From Nostocales cyanobacterium HT-58-2 (GTDB lineage: Bacteria > Cyanobacteriota > Cyanobacteriia > Cyanobacteriales > Nostocaceae), in assembly GCA_002163975.1 (NCBI GenBank), contig CP019636.1, forward strand, positions 124,001 to 188,000: 64,000 nt of DNA. Reading direction: 5' to 3'. The position numbers and the translations under genes are program-made. Numbering within the stretch: position 1 is the first letter of the stretch; every line of letters begins with the position of its first letter. Below, one piece after another: positions 18,556-27,922 of this stretch. The notes under the pieces were generated by a model. It saw nothing but the letters and a program-made list of their open reading frames with translations. It was not told where the DNA came from and made no database searches.

Positions 18556-19296
18556 ATGGATGTTACAGAAATGTCTAACTACATAGATATCGAAGAGTAT
18601 GACAAAAACGAAGAAAAGCACGCTTACTACATAGATATGATGGCTGAAATGAGCCATATCTTGTGCAAACACCGAGGAGATGACGCCAAACCTTGTCGAG
18701 TTTTAGAACTGGGAGCAGGAACCGGAATTTTTACCAAAAGACTCGCGAAAATTCCTAACGTTCAAGTTGTTGCTGTTGAAATTGATGTGGAATGCTTCCA
18801 GAGACTAAAATACAAAATGCGAAATCACCCCTCAGTAGAATTAGTCAGGGGTGACAGTTGCAGTTATTACCAGGAGACAAAATTTGACTATATTGTTTCA
18901 TCATTTGCCGATCATCATATCAAGACTGAAGACAAGCAGAGGTATTTGCAAAATGTTCAGCAAAATTTGCAGCCTGATGGTTTGTTTATAGTCGGCGATG
19001 AGTTTCTACCACCTCATAACGCAAGTAACCATAAGGCTTGGGAAGCAGCACTCAATGCTTACCATAATCACATTATTGCGATCGCTGTTGAACAAGGAGA
19101 AGAAATCTTAGCAAACCTAGAACGAGATGCATTAAAGTCTGGTTTGGAAAAAACCGGTGATTTTAAAGTTTCTTGCAGTCAGTATGAGGAGTATTTAACA
19201 AGTGCTGCTTTTACTTTTGAGCGTAAAAAAATTGGACCCTTAGATAGAGACGATGTCGGAGGGGTTTATGTATACAGGTCTTGGTTACAAGAATAA
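18556..19296 (+). CDS. Class I SAM-dependent methyltransferase
   Basis: The 246-aa protein has the Rossmann methyltransferase motif I VLELGAGTGIFTKRL (about 50-64), the acidic VVAVEID end of beta-2, LVRGD, and a motif-IV-like FDYIVSSFADHHI. The post-motif region LQPDGLFIVGDEF is typical of small-molecule methyltransferases. The substrate is unknown. It is 72 bp after the HTH/TIR-like gene on the same strand and probably co-transcribed; the first Met at 18556 has GTGAGG upstream as a weak ribosome-binding site. Confidence 0.8.
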   Translation: MDVTEMSNYIDIEEYDKNEEKHAYYIDMMAEMSHILCKHRGDDAKPCRVLELGAGTGIFTKRLAKIPNVQVVAVEIDVECFQRLKYKMRNHPSVELVRGDSCSYYQETKFDYIVSSFADHHIKTEDKQRYLQNVQQNLQPDGLFIVGDEFLPPHNASNHKAWEAALNAYHNHIIAIAVEQGEEILANLERDALKSGLEKTGDFKVSCSQYEEYLTSAAFTFERKKIGPLDRDDVGGVYVYRSWLQE

Positions 19297-19625
19297 CATC
19301 AAGTAAAGAAGTGCCATCGACTCACAAAATTGGATGATTCTTGATAATTCCGTGTTAGTATAACCAGATTCTTTTGTAACCTAAACACTTTGCTCACCCC
19401 ACAAAGTAGATTAAGTTAAATATTGCTGCCAAACGCTCCCACACCCAAGTAATTACAAGATGTGAGTCATTCTCTTTCACAGCGAAAACCGTGTGTCTAC
19501 GCCTGTAACTGTGTCAATAAATATGTCAATCTCACCTAAGGACACTACCCAAGGAGAGAAGATAAATATTTTCGTGCACCCGACTATATGGGTGAGTTAG
19601 CCGAGCAATCAGCTGCAGCTTAACA

Positions 19626-19658
19626 AAGGAGCCATTAAGGAGCCATTAAGGAGCCATT
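19626..19658 (+). repeat. Three tandem 11-bp copies of a ribosome-binding site
   Basis: AAGGAGCCATT is repeated three times without a gap directly before the antiporter start ATG at 19660. Each copy contains a perfect AAGGAG Shine-Dalgarno core; the copy ending nearest the ATG has about 6 bp spacing. The array looks like slippage-prone tandem duplication that could tune translation. Confidence 0.8.
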
Positions 19659-19659
19659 G

Positions 19660-21765
19660 ATGCATCTAGAGCCTATAGTTTCTTTTGCTATTCTGTTAAC
19701 TGTCATTTTAATTGTCCCTCTCCTGTTTGAGCGAATAAAGCTGCCAGGATTGCTGGGGCTACTGATAGCAGGCTTAGTCCTGGGACCACAGGGATTGCAT
19801 CTTTTCCAAAATGAGTCGGAAACTCTCAAGCTTCTCTCTGGCATTGGGCTGATTTACCTGATGTTTGTGGCGGGGCTGGAAATTGATATTGAGCAGTTTC
19901 AGGCAACCAAGCATCGTTCCATTGGCTTTGGTAGTTTGACTTTTCTCGTGCCCCTCATTGTAGGAACAATTGTGGGGCGGATGTTTGGTTTTGGTTGGAA
20001 TGCCTCAATTTTGATTGGCTCTCTTTTTGCCTCTCATACCCTGCTGGCATACCCAATCATTAGCCGGCTGGGAGTGATAAACAATGAAGCTGTGACTGTG
20101 ACTATCGGTGCAACCATCTTTACAGACATCGGTTCACTGCTGGTCCTGGCGATATGTGTAGCTATCCATCAAGGAGAATTCTCCGCTTTTAACCTAGTTA
20201 AACTGCTGCTGGGGCTCATCATTTACTCTGCTGTTATCCTGTTTGGCTTTAAGTGGTTGGGGCATGAATTTTTTCGGCGAACAGGAGATCAAGAAGGAAA
20301 CCAGTTTTTGTTTGTCCTGCTCGTCGTTTTTGTTTCTGCACTGGGAGCAGAAGTCATAGGGGTAGAAAAGATTGTTGGAGCATTTCTGGCAGGACTGGCT
20401 GTCAATGAGGTCATCGGTTCTGGACCAGTGAAAGAAAAGGTGGTCTTTGTCGGTAATGTCTTGTTCATTCCGATTTTCTTCGTTGACTTGGGCTTGTTAA
20501 TTGATATTCGTGGCTTTGTCAGCAGCCTGAGTTCTATCTGGTTGACGTTGGCTATCTTGGTAGGTCTTATTAGTAGTAAGTTTGGGGCAGCACTCCTGGC
20601 AAAGTTGGCTTACCGCTACAGCTGGCGTGAGATGATTACGATGTGGTCGTTGTCTCTGCCTCAAGTGGCAGCTACGCTGGCGGCAACACTAGTAGGTTAT
20701 CGAGCGGGATTATTAACTGAAAATGTTTTGAATGGTGTCATTGTTTTGATGATCGTGACCGCGACATTAGGACCGCTGATTACCTCCAGAAGTGCTGCGG
20801 GGTTGACCATACCAGACACAACTCCTGATGAAGCGACTGGGTCAATGCTTGGCTGGAAGGATGACCCAGCCACGTCTTTGACAGTGGTTGTACCTGTTCA
20901 TAACCCCGAAACGGAGAGGAATTTGATTGAAATGGCGTCACTCTTGGTGCGTCGGGAATCTGGTAAGGTCGTCCCTCTAGCAGTTACACCTACTCATATT
21001 CACATGGATTCACCAGAGTTGGAGAAGAATCTACAGCAAAGCAAGATTCTTCTGTCTCAATCAGTAGAACTCGGTCAGGAATTTGGGGTAGAAGTGGAAC
21101 CACTGGCACGCATTGACCAGGGCATTGCTCAAGGTATTAGCCATGCCAGCCGGGAGCAAGAAGCTAGCTTAATTGTTATGGGCTGGGGTCGAACCACCGG
21201 AATACGTGCCCGCCTGTTTGGCAGTGTGATTGATAGTGTTCTTTGGGCATCTCACTGTCCTGTAGCTGTGACCCGCCTGCTGGATTCTCCTAGCAATATT
21301 CGCCGGATTTTGGTACCTATTGAAAATTTAAACCAAGAGGCGGTGAGAATTTTAAGATTTGCAGAGATTCTGGCTGATGCCAATCAGGCAGAAGTGACGC
21401 TGCTGCATATATGCGATCGCCGTACTACCCCCGCCCGTATTGCTTGGATGGAGTCGCAATTGGATCTGTTGGTTTCCAGACATTTCCCTCAAAACCGTAC
21501 TAGCATTAAAGTTCTCCCAGCAGATAATGTTGTAAATGCTATCCTCAAAGCATCTCAGTTGTGTGAGTTGGTCGTGTTGCGATCGCGCCGTCGCCGCCTC
21601 AACATTGGTGAGGTTGCCGTCAGCGATGTTACAACTGAGGTCGTACGGCAGATTCAGTGCTCAGTTGTGTTGTTAGGAGAGCCACAAGGCTACCAAGAAG
21701 GTTCACGTAGATCCAGAGTGCTGATCAAAAAGTCATCTTCTACACAGAATTTGCAACGTATATAA
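19660..21765 (+). CDS. CPA2-family cation:proton antiporter with C-terminal Usp-like domains
   Basis: This 701-aa protein has an N-terminal Na+/H+ exchanger domain (about 1-385, roughly 12 hydrophobic segments; FERIKLPGLLGLLIAGLVLGP near the start, VGAFLAGLAVNEV in the middle), followed by two universal-stress-protein-like domains (about 400-550 and 555-680; the first with SLIVMGWGR and the second with HICDRRTTPARIAW). It should exchange K+ or Na+ for H+ under nucleotide-sensing control. ATG 19660 is preferred over TTG 19657 because of AAGGAG spacing. The gene stands alone; the 360-bp gap before it shows no recognised riboswitch. Confidence 0.85.
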   Translation: MHLEPIVSFAILLTVILIVPLLFERIKLPGLLGLLIAGLVLGPQGLHLFQNESETLKLLSGIGLIYLMFVAGLEIDIEQFQATKHRSIGFGSLTFLVPLIVGTIVGRMFGFGWNASILIGSLFASHTLLAYPIISRLGVINNEAVTVTIGATIFTDIGSLLVLAICVAIHQGEFSAFNLVKLLLGLIIYSAVILFGFKWLGHEFFRRTGDQEGNQFLFVLLVVFVSALGAEVIGVEKIVGAFLAGLAVNEVIGSGPVKEKVVFVGNVLFIPIFFVDLGLLIDIRGFVSSLSSIWLTLAILVGLISSKFGAALLAKLAYRYSWREMITMWSLSLPQVAATLAATLVGYRAGLLTENVLNGVIVLMIVTATLGPLITSRSAAGLTIPDTTPDEATGSMLGWKDDPATSLTVVVPVHNPETERNLIEMASLLVRRESGKVVPLAVTPTHIHMDSPELEKNLQQSKILLSQSVELGQEFGVEVEPLARIDQGIAQGISHASREQEASLIVMGWGRTTGIRARLFGSVIDSVLWASHCPVAVTRLLDSPSNIRRILVPIENLNQEAVRILRFAEILADANQAEVTLLHICDRRTTPARIAWMESQLDLLVSRHFPQNRTSIKVLPADNVVNAILKASQLCELVVLRSRRRRLNIGEVAVSDVTTEVVRQIQCSVVLLGEPQGYQEGSRRSRVLIKKSSSTQNLQRI

Positions 21766-21774
21766 CCTAAGCAG

Positions 21775-21873
21775 GGGAGACCGCTGAGCCCTGCGGGCAC
21801 GCTACGCGAACGCTTGAGAGCTGGGGAGAAGAAGAGTTAATGGACGTTAACTCCCTCTCCCTTGCTCCCTGCT
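21775..21873 (+). repeat. Interspersed repeat with GCTACGCGAACGC core (copy 1)
   Basis: The segment CTGAGCCCTGCGGGCACGC..., GAACGCTTG, then TTAATGGACGTTAACTCCC and CTCCCTGCTCCC is found again, inverted and about 85% similar by eye, at 33168-33272. It lies between the convergent antiporter and cyclase genes. The GCGTTCGCGTAGCGTG core is a common cyanobacterial interspersed palindrome. Confidence 0.7.
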
Positions 21874-21896
21874 CCCTGCTCCCTTGCTTTCTTCCC

Positions 21897-24479
21897 CTAC
21901 TTGTCCTTGAATGTCCATACCCCATCATCCCAGGCGCTATCTGACGGAGGTTTGTCTAGCCAGTACTGGCAACGTTGCAAATGTAACCTTACTGCTAAGT
22001 CTTTCTCGTTAATGGCCAAAATTTTCAGAAATTCAGCTTGAGCACGGTCAAACCGACGATTTAGATAGTACTCACGTCCTCTGTGATAAAACTCAATTAA
22101 TTTCAGTTTTTCACGACAAATAGGGTCAGAACGCAAGCCTACGAGTTCATAAATGGCGACTGGCTCATTTCTCCCTTTGACGCGAATGTAATCTAGTTCT
22201 CTTGCCCACACATAATCTTTACAAAGCTGGTACGTATTTTGACTGATGATAATGTCGCAACCATACTGCTTGCTGACACTTTCCAGCCGAGAGCCTAGGT
22301 TAACGCCATCACCTATGGCAGTAAATTCCATTCGCTTGCTTGAGCCAATATGACCACTAATTACTGTGTCAGAATTAATACCAATGCCTATATTGATTTT
22401 TGGCTTGTTAGCTGCTTGACGATGAATATTAAATTCTTGTAAGCGATGGCGCATTTCTATAGATGTTTGCACTGCCATCCAAGCATGTTGTTGCAATGGT
22501 AAGGGGGAACCATAAACCGCCATGATGGCATCACCAATATATTTGTCTAGAGTGCCTTTGTACTTAAAGACCGCCTCCACCATTGATTCAAAATACTCGT
22601 TAAGCATAGTTACCACTTCTTCTGCTTCTAGGTTTTCGGTTAAAGTGGTATAGCCACGAATATCAGAGAATAAAATCGAAACTTCTTTGCGATCGCCCCC
22701 CAGTTTCGCATCATCCAATTTCAGCAACTCTTCCGCTAATTCCTGCGTCATGTAACGATACATCGTATTTTTAAGGCGCTTTTCATCACTAATGTCATCC
22801 ATGACGACCAAAGCCCCACGCACTTGATGCCCATCGCTCGCATCGACAATTGTGCTAATCGATAAATTCACGCTGTGCTGTGTTTCGCTGGTTGTCAGCA
22901 GGGTACGATCTGGATAGTACTGCTCGCGATATCTTGACTCTGCTGTATTCAAAGCCGCTTGACACCATTTACTGAAGTCACCTTCTTTGATGCAGATGAT
23001 ATCGTTGATTAATTTACCTTCTAAACGGTCTTCGGCATTAAGACCGAGTAAGCGCTTAGCACTGTCATTAGCGGCAATAATGTGACCTGTTTTATCAGTC
23101 GAAATCACTCCATTAGATAAGCTACGAAGAATATCACGTTGCATTTGTTCTTGTTGCTTAACTGTGGCAAACAACTGGGCATTATGCAACGCTATCCCCG
23201 CCTGAATATTAAAAGCTTCCATAAACTCTTCGTCATTGCGGTCAAAACTCGCTTGGAAGCATTCAGGGGCTTTGGGCCACAACCTGGGATTATAGGAGGG
23301 AAAATCCCCTGGTTTCTTTTTATTCACGAGTTGAGTAACACCAATGAGTCCTCCATCAGCGTTAAACACTGGCATACAAAGTAAGCTACAGGTACGATAG
23401 CCATTTTGCTGATCCATTTGTTTCGCAGTTTCCGAGTCTGGGTGGTTGTATAAGTCAAATGGAATGTTCAGCGTCTTACCGGATAGTGCAACGATACCAG
23501 CAAAGCCTTTACCTATCGGTACTCGTAACTCCTTAGTGGAACCATCGTCTTGGGTTATTTTTGTCCAAAGTTCACCACTGTCGCGGTCTAACAACCATAG
23601 AGTACTGCGATCAGCGTTCATCAGTTCCTTCGCTTCAGCCATGACTCGCTTGAGTGTTTCCTCTAAATCAAGACTACTTTGACTGAGGGATTTGATTGCT
23701 TTCATCAGCGCTGCGACGGCTCTTTGTTTTTGAGTTGCTATGTAAAATGAGCGCGAAGATTCTAAGATGAGCCTAATAGATGGAGCAAATTCCTGAAATA
23801 ATTGTTCGTCAGCATCAGTAAAGCCTTTAATATCAATACGCTCTGAGAGAGGAGCATCTGGATTACCAGATTGTTTTAATTTATTAAGTAATTGCACCAC
23901 CGCAACTAACTGCCCTTGTTCGTTTAAAAGTGGCAAAGCAAGCATTGTGTAGGTGCGGTAGCCGGTTCTTATTTCTTGCTCTTGGGCAAACCTTGAGCGG
24001 GGGTCATTGTAAAAATCAAAGGGAATATTGATGACCTTTTTATACGTCGCAACTTCACCAGCGATACCTTTATTTGCTGGTATGCGGATTTCTAGTGAGC
24101 GATCGCCCTCTGCTTCAGCGACGATTGACCAGAGTTCTTGTTTTTCTTCATCTAATAAAAATATTGTGGTGCGATCGGCACACAGGAGTTCCCCTGTTTT
24201 CAGGGTAATTGAATGTAGCATCTCTTGCAGAATTGTTTCAAACCCCTGAGAATCCAACATGGACAGAGTTTGATTAACAATTCTTAATTTTTGTTCAACC
24301 TCAGTAACAACCTGTTTAAAAGTCTCCTGAGTCAGGGGAGCCAGAAAAGTCGATATTGTTCCTTTTCGTTTGACAAAAGAACCCATAGGAGGGGTATTTT
24401 GCAATTCACGGGTTTCTTGACTGGCAACACTATTAATTAAATCGGCGGTATGACTGTAACTACGTTGATGAACTGACAT
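21897..24479 (-). CDS. cyaB1: Adenylate cyclase with GAF-GAF-PAS-cyclase architecture (CyaB1-like)
   Basis: From the Met at 24479 the protein is 860 aa, the length of Anabaena CyaB1, which is why that start is preferred over 24521. Domains in order: GAF-A (about 70-230), GAF-B (about 260-430; these bind cyclic nucleotides in CyaB1), PAS (about 450-565), and a class III cyclase domain (about 600-780) with FSDIRGYTTL and DKYIGDAIMAVYGSP, which carry the metal-binding Asp pair, and EFTAIGDGVNLGSRLE. A TPR-like tail ends the protein. It should make cAMP under autoregulatory GAF control. The gene is monocistronic and converges with the antiporter. Confidence 0.88.
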   Translation of the reverse strand: MSVHQRSYSHTADLINSVASQETRELQNTPPMGSFVKRKGTISTFLAPLTQETFKQVVTEVEQKLRIVNQTLSMLDSQGFETILQEMLHSITLKTGELLCADRTTIFLLDEEKQELWSIVAEAEGDRSLEIRIPANKGIAGEVATYKKVINIPFDFYNDPRSRFAQEQEIRTGYRTYTMLALPLLNEQGQLVAVVQLLNKLKQSGNPDAPLSERIDIKGFTDADEQLFQEFAPSIRLILESSRSFYIATQKQRAVAALMKAIKSLSQSSLDLEETLKRVMAEAKELMNADRSTLWLLDRDSGELWTKITQDDGSTKELRVPIGKGFAGIVALSGKTLNIPFDLYNHPDSETAKQMDQQNGYRTCSLLCMPVFNADGGLIGVTQLVNKKKPGDFPSYNPRLWPKAPECFQASFDRNDEEFMEAFNIQAGIALHNAQLFATVKQQEQMQRDILRSLSNGVISTDKTGHIIAANDSAKRLLGLNAEDRLEGKLINDIICIKEGDFSKWCQAALNTAESRYREQYYPDRTLLTTSETQHSVNLSISTIVDASDGHQVRGALVVMDDISDEKRLKNTMYRYMTQELAEELLKLDDAKLGGDRKEVSILFSDIRGYTTLTENLEAEEVVTMLNEYFESMVEAVFKYKGTLDKYIGDAIMAVYGSPLPLQQHAWMAVQTSIEMRHRLQEFNIHRQAANKPKINIGIGINSDTVISGHIGSSKRMEFTAIGDGVNLGSRLESVSKQYGCDIIISQNTYQLCKDYVWARELDYIRVKGRNEPVAIYELVGLRSDPICREKLKLIEFYHRGREYYLNRRFDRAQAEFLKILAINEKDLAVRLHLQRCQYWLDKPPSDSAWDDGVWTFKDK

Positions 24480-24882
24480 AACTGATTTTGGATATAGAAT
24501 TACACACGACAAATGTTTCACTATGCCATTTAATGTGCCATTTAATGTATGTAAGTGTTGCTACAAGCAACCAGAGATTAACGCCATCCTCAGTGTAATC
24601 TCTCATCAAGCAAGCGTCACCTTTTGGAAGCCAGGAGTCGGGGATCTAAAACTTGGAACGAACAGCTTCTGGCTTTATCTAGTAGGAATCGGTAACGATG
24701 GAAAAAGCAGTTTGTTTTCATACCAAGCTTTTTCTCATAAATTTCACGGATACGGAGTGTCCTGCACTGAAGGCTTTATCTCATGGCAAAGAAAGCCTTT
24801 TTTGGAAGAGCTACGCTGATGGGGACGTGAAACGCTGCTACAATGATAGTTGTTATATTTATCAGAAATTTGGGTCTAAAAC

Positions 24883-25212
24883 CCCGTCCTTGTAGGACGG
24901 CTTTTCTGGTATAATATGAATAGGTCGTCTCCCTTGAGAACGATGAGGAAACAGGTTTAACGTCCTACTCCGTGCTCTCAAAATTCCTAACTGTCAATGG
25001 TGTTAAACAGTCCACACAGTAAGGACGAAAAAAAATAAATAAGTACCGTGGGGCACACGGAAACTTACGCTTGGGGAGTAGTCCAATAAGAGTGCTTGCT
25101 GTAAAAAGTGTAGTCGGACTAGACATGAGACTGTAAGACCAAAATCAACACTGTTGGTAGAGGCAAGATTCAGCCCAAGAATCCCCGCACTTTTAGGGCG
25201 AGGAGTTGTCAA
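24883..25212 (+). ncRNA. ORF-less structured element, HEARO/omegaRNA-like (variant C)
   Basis: The element starts with the hairpin CCGTCCTTGTAGGACGG (24885-24900), followed at once by a near-consensus extended -10, TGGTATAAT (24907-24915). Several stems follow, and it ends with AATCCCCGCACTTTTAGGGCGAGG-type sequence and GTCAAG. The 3' end and the order of parts match the 275-bp repeats at 32866-33139 and 45453-45727. In IS200/IS605-related elements such RNAs guide TnpB/IscB/IsrB nucleases or occur as HEARO RNAs without an ORF. No nuclease ORF is present here. Family assignment is inference. Confidence 0.5.
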
Positions 25213-25431
25213 GCCTGCTACAATAGCTCGGTACCTGGTGAATTTTTTCAAGCAAAAAGCTTCCTAAGTAAGAAGGAAGCTTCTACTCTGATGTACACTG
25301 ACTTTAAGCTATTCTATGCCAGAGGGCAAAGTTCATGGCGTAGTGTGAGTAATAAAGCAAACTAATTAATCAAGAATAGTAATTATAAATATTGTTATCG
25401 TAAGTTTAAGCTCGAGGCTTGATTCTCAAAT

Positions 25432-25686
25432 TTAGCCATCAGGATTATCTTCACTTGTTTTAATTGATGACTCATGTGAGAAAGGAGGACAAATTTCTAC
25501 CTTACAGGCTTTTGCTAAAGCTCTTGCAAAAGATTTATTTTTCTTGCCAATAACACAACCGTGAGCATAATTAATACAAACCAGACAGTCTGAAGAAATA
25601 TTTTCAGAGTAAGCAGTGCAGTCATTTCTGACTTTACAAACAATAGTCTGCGTATCCTCAGTCACGTTTGTGGGACAGTGAACCAC
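25432..25686 (-). CDS. Small Cys-rich hypothetical protein
   Basis: This 84-aa ORF begins with GTG at 25686 behind AAAGGACAGGAG. It has seven cysteines (CPTN, CKVRNDC, CLVC, GCVIG, CKVEIC), then a short acidic tail, and no signal peptide or membrane span. The spacing does not fit a zinc finger I recognise. It stands alone in a region full of transposon debris. The gap on its 5' side (25687-25896) has nothing I can identify. Confidence 0.45.
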   Translation of the reverse strand: MVHCPTNVTEDTQTIVCKVRNDCTAYSENISSDCLVCINYAHGCVIGKKNKSFARALAKACKVEICPPFSHESSIKTSEDNPDG

Positions 25687-25896
25687 CTCCTGTCCTTTCT
25701 CAATAACTACTTGAGCTTGAAAGGAAACTACGGCATTTTTGCCATAAGTGGTGCTAATCGTAATGGCTCACCCATAGCAACGAATCATCCGATGAAAGTA
25801 ACTGCACTCTCTTCTACTATGTCATTAAACGGCTAAAGGCTTTGGTAGCATAACTCATATTTATCAAATCTTAGACAAGCACGTAATATAACTTAC

Positions 25897-26067
25897 CTAA
25901 ATCAATTCGTAAATTTGCCCGGGGAATTCCAGGTTGAGAATGTCGATGTTTTGGTGTAACAGTTCTTTAATTTTGGCGGTAAGTTCTTTGTCTAGATACA
26001 CTGTGTCTTGGAAAGTTTTTGTAATGATTAAGATTTGTACATTTAAGCTCTTTGCGTCTTTTGTCCT
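25897..26067 (-). pseudogene. 3' fragment of an unidentified protein-coding gene
   Basis: On the minus strand, read in the frame ending in TAG at 25897-25899, about 50 codons translate as ...VQILIITKTFQDTVYLDKE (first half) and an amphipathic helix plus NLEFPGQIYELI (second half). The composition looks coding, and there is no start codon within it; the frame runs into the upstream beta-barrel gene. It is best read as the end of a decayed gene. The original function is not recognised. Confidence 0.35.
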
Positions 26068-26068
26068 G

Positions 26069-26758
26069 TCACGGCATCCACTCTAAAACTGCACCGAAGC
26101 GAGTGTCTTTATCCTGTTTAGCATTTTGCAGTTGAATGTCTGTGGATATACGGAGATTTTGGGTGATGGCATAACCTACTGATAACGTTGTTAAACCAAC
26201 TTCTTCTCCGGAACCCGGACTCACCCAACTCTGTGTCAAAGAAATATCTGCTGCACCACCGCGAGACAATACTAACAACAGTTTTGCACCCAAATTTACT
26301 CCATCTGTTGAGTAGCTGTTCGTTTCTAGGTGTCGGTAGCCTATCACAGGTGCAATGTTAACGTAGCTACCTAAAGGACGTAGATAATAATGCAAGTCTG
26401 CACCATAAGCCTTGTGCTGACCATTGAATGTTGCCTGATACTTACCACTCACTGTCAAGCCAGAACGACCAATAAACACATCCTCCACACCAATATTGAC
26501 CCCCAATGCTTCCTCAGAAGAAAAGTAAGAATAGCCCAGTCGCACCTTGGTAGGAAAACTAGGGTCATTTTTGATATCTTCCAAAACATTAGGCACTTGA
26601 CGCCGCCAACGTTGCAAAACCGGACTATTCTTAATAATCTCGGGGCTTAAATCCAAATCCTGAGCACCTTTGCTCGGTGTATCACATAAACTGGGAGCAG
26701 CCATCAAAACCAAATTTATACCGATTCCAAAGCATAAAGCTGATAACTGCCCTCTCAT
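26069..26758 (-). CDS. Predicted outer-membrane beta-barrel protein
   Basis: The 229-aa product has an N-terminal signal peptide (about 1-25, ending near SLCDT), a short helical linker with PVLQRWRRQVPNVLEDI, then alternating hydrophobic/polar beta strands such as VRLGYSYFSS, LTVSGKYQAT and GADLHYYLRPLG, ending RFGAVLEWMP. This fits a small outer-membrane beta-barrel or YfaZ-like porin family. The role is unknown. It lies downstream of acsF but behind the acsF terminator at 26793-26821. Confidence 0.6.
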   Translation of the reverse strand: MRGQLSALCFGIGINLVLMAAPSLCDTPSKGAQDLDLSPEIIKNSPVLQRWRRQVPNVLEDIKNDPSFPTKVRLGYSYFSSEEALGVNIGVEDVFIGRSGLTVSGKYQATFNGQHKAYGADLHYYLRPLGSYVNIAPVIGYRHLETNSYSTDGVNLGAKLLLVLSRGGAADISLTQSWVSPGSGEEVGLTTLSVGYAITQNLRISTDIQLQNAKQDKDTRFGAVLEWMP

Positions 26759-26792
26759 TCATTCCTCTCTTACCTCATGCGGTTCGTAAAAA

Positions 26793-26821
26793 AAGTGGTT
26801 CTGCACAATGCAGAACCACTT
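26793..26821 (-). terminator. Strong rho-independent terminator of acsF
   Basis: AAGTGGTTCTGCA (26793-26805) and TGCAGAACCACTT (26809-26821) form a perfect 13-bp stem with a 3-nt loop. On the minus strand it runs into TTTTTTTAC. It is 25 bp beyond the acsF stop. Confidence 0.9.
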
Positions 26822-26845
26822 AAGTTTTAGCAAAACCTTTCTAAT

Positions 26846-27922
26846 TTAGCGAACAGAGGCTTGGATAGCAGTCGCGTCAATTGGTTTAATGAGGTACAAA
26901 CGCAACATTTGCCAACCATTGGAGATGTAATAGGGCAGTTTTTGGAAGAATTGCAGGAATTTGGGTGTATTTGAGTTAGCTATTGCCGTTAGCTTCTCGT
27001 TGTTCTTGACACAAACTTCCAACCGTTGATAAAACTCCGGATGCTCAACATCCAGTGTAATTGGGAAGACTCGCCCTGCGGTTTCATTGGTTTTTTCAAT
27101 CACGTAAACATCATATTCCCGTGCATCCAAACCAATTGACGCATAAAAGTCTTTGCGTTGGACATCATTGAGGTACATTGTCGCGAACACCGACAACAGG
27201 AAGAACCGACTCCACAACCGCGCTTTCCAATCATTCAACATTTGCGGTTGAGATTTCATGATGGCATCAAAGAAATCACCGTGACGGTTTTCATCCTGAC
27301 ACCAGTTCTCAAACCAGCGGAAAATCGGATAAACCCGGTCTTCTGGATGTGCTTCTAAATGACGATAAATTGTGATGTAGCGCCAATAACCAATCTTTTC
27401 TGAAAGGTAAGTCGCGTAAAAGATAAATTTCGGTTTAAAGAAAGTGTATTTGCGGCTCTTGGTTAAAAACCCTAAATCTAACGCCAGATTAAAGTCTGAC
27501 AACGCTTTGTTCAAGAAGCCAGCATGACGTGCTTCATCCCGAGACATGAGGGTGAAACATTCTGCTAAGACGGGGCTTTTGTCTTTCAAGCGACGACCGA
27601 GTTCTTTATACAGTAAAAAGCCAGAGAATTCTGCTGTACAGGAACGCTCTAGAAATTCAACGAACAATCGGCGAGTTTCCCCATCAATATGATCCCAGGA
27701 TTGTTCAAACTCGGCATCCCGAACAAAGTGATGGCGGTTGTAGTCAGCACGAAACTCTTCCAATATGGCTTTTAGCTCGTCTTCGTTCGGTGAGATGTCC
27801 ATCCGTGCCATCTCATCGAAGTCAGTTGTGTAGAATCGGGGTGTCAGTAGGGTTTCTTTGGCTGGGACTTTAATCCCGGACCGCATTTCTTCAAAGCCTG
27901 GTTTTTTTAGGGAATCTACCAT
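26846..27922 (-). CDS. acsF: Mg-protoporphyrin IX monomethyl ester oxidative cyclase
   Basis: It forms the fifth (isocyclic) ring of chlorophyll, converting Mg-protoporphyrin IX monomethyl ester to divinyl protochlorophyllide with O2. The 358-aa diiron protein has the two-iron ligand motifs with Glu/His: [13 protein letters not shown] (Glu), [10 protein letters not shown] (ExxH) and [11 protein letters not shown] (ExxH), all in the position known for AcsF/CrdI-like carboxylate-bridge oxygenases. The N-terminal [13 protein letters not shown] is also typical. It has its own terminator; the 550-bp gap upstream (27923-28474) has no gene. Confidence 0.97.
   Translation of the reverse strand: MVDSLKKPGFEEMRSGIKVPAKETLLTPRFYTTDFDEMARMDISPNEDELKAILEEFRADYNRHHFVRDAEFEQSWDHIDGETRRLFVEFLERSCTAEFSGFLLYKELGRRLKDKSPVLAECFTLMSRDEARHAGFLNKALSDFNLALDLGFLTKSRKYTFFKPKFIFYATYLSEKIGYWRYITIYRHLEAHPEDRVYPIFRWFENWCQDENRHGDFFDAIMKSQPQMLNDWKARLWSRFFLLSVFATMYLNDVQRKDFYASIGLDAREYDVYVIEKTNETAGRVFPITLDVEHPEFYQRLEVCVKNNEKLTAIANSNTPKFLQFFQKLPYYISNGWQMLRLYLIKPIDATAIQASVR

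Noticed and set aside
19297-19656. Possible ydaO-type (c-di-AMP) riboswitch before the cation antiporter
   Set aside because: The expected conserved core elements could not be found; only weak stems are present.
24523-24895. Two overlapping plus-strand ORFs before the RNA-like element C
   Set aside because: They show no domain pattern and lie in repeat-rich non-coding DNA upstream of CyaB1.
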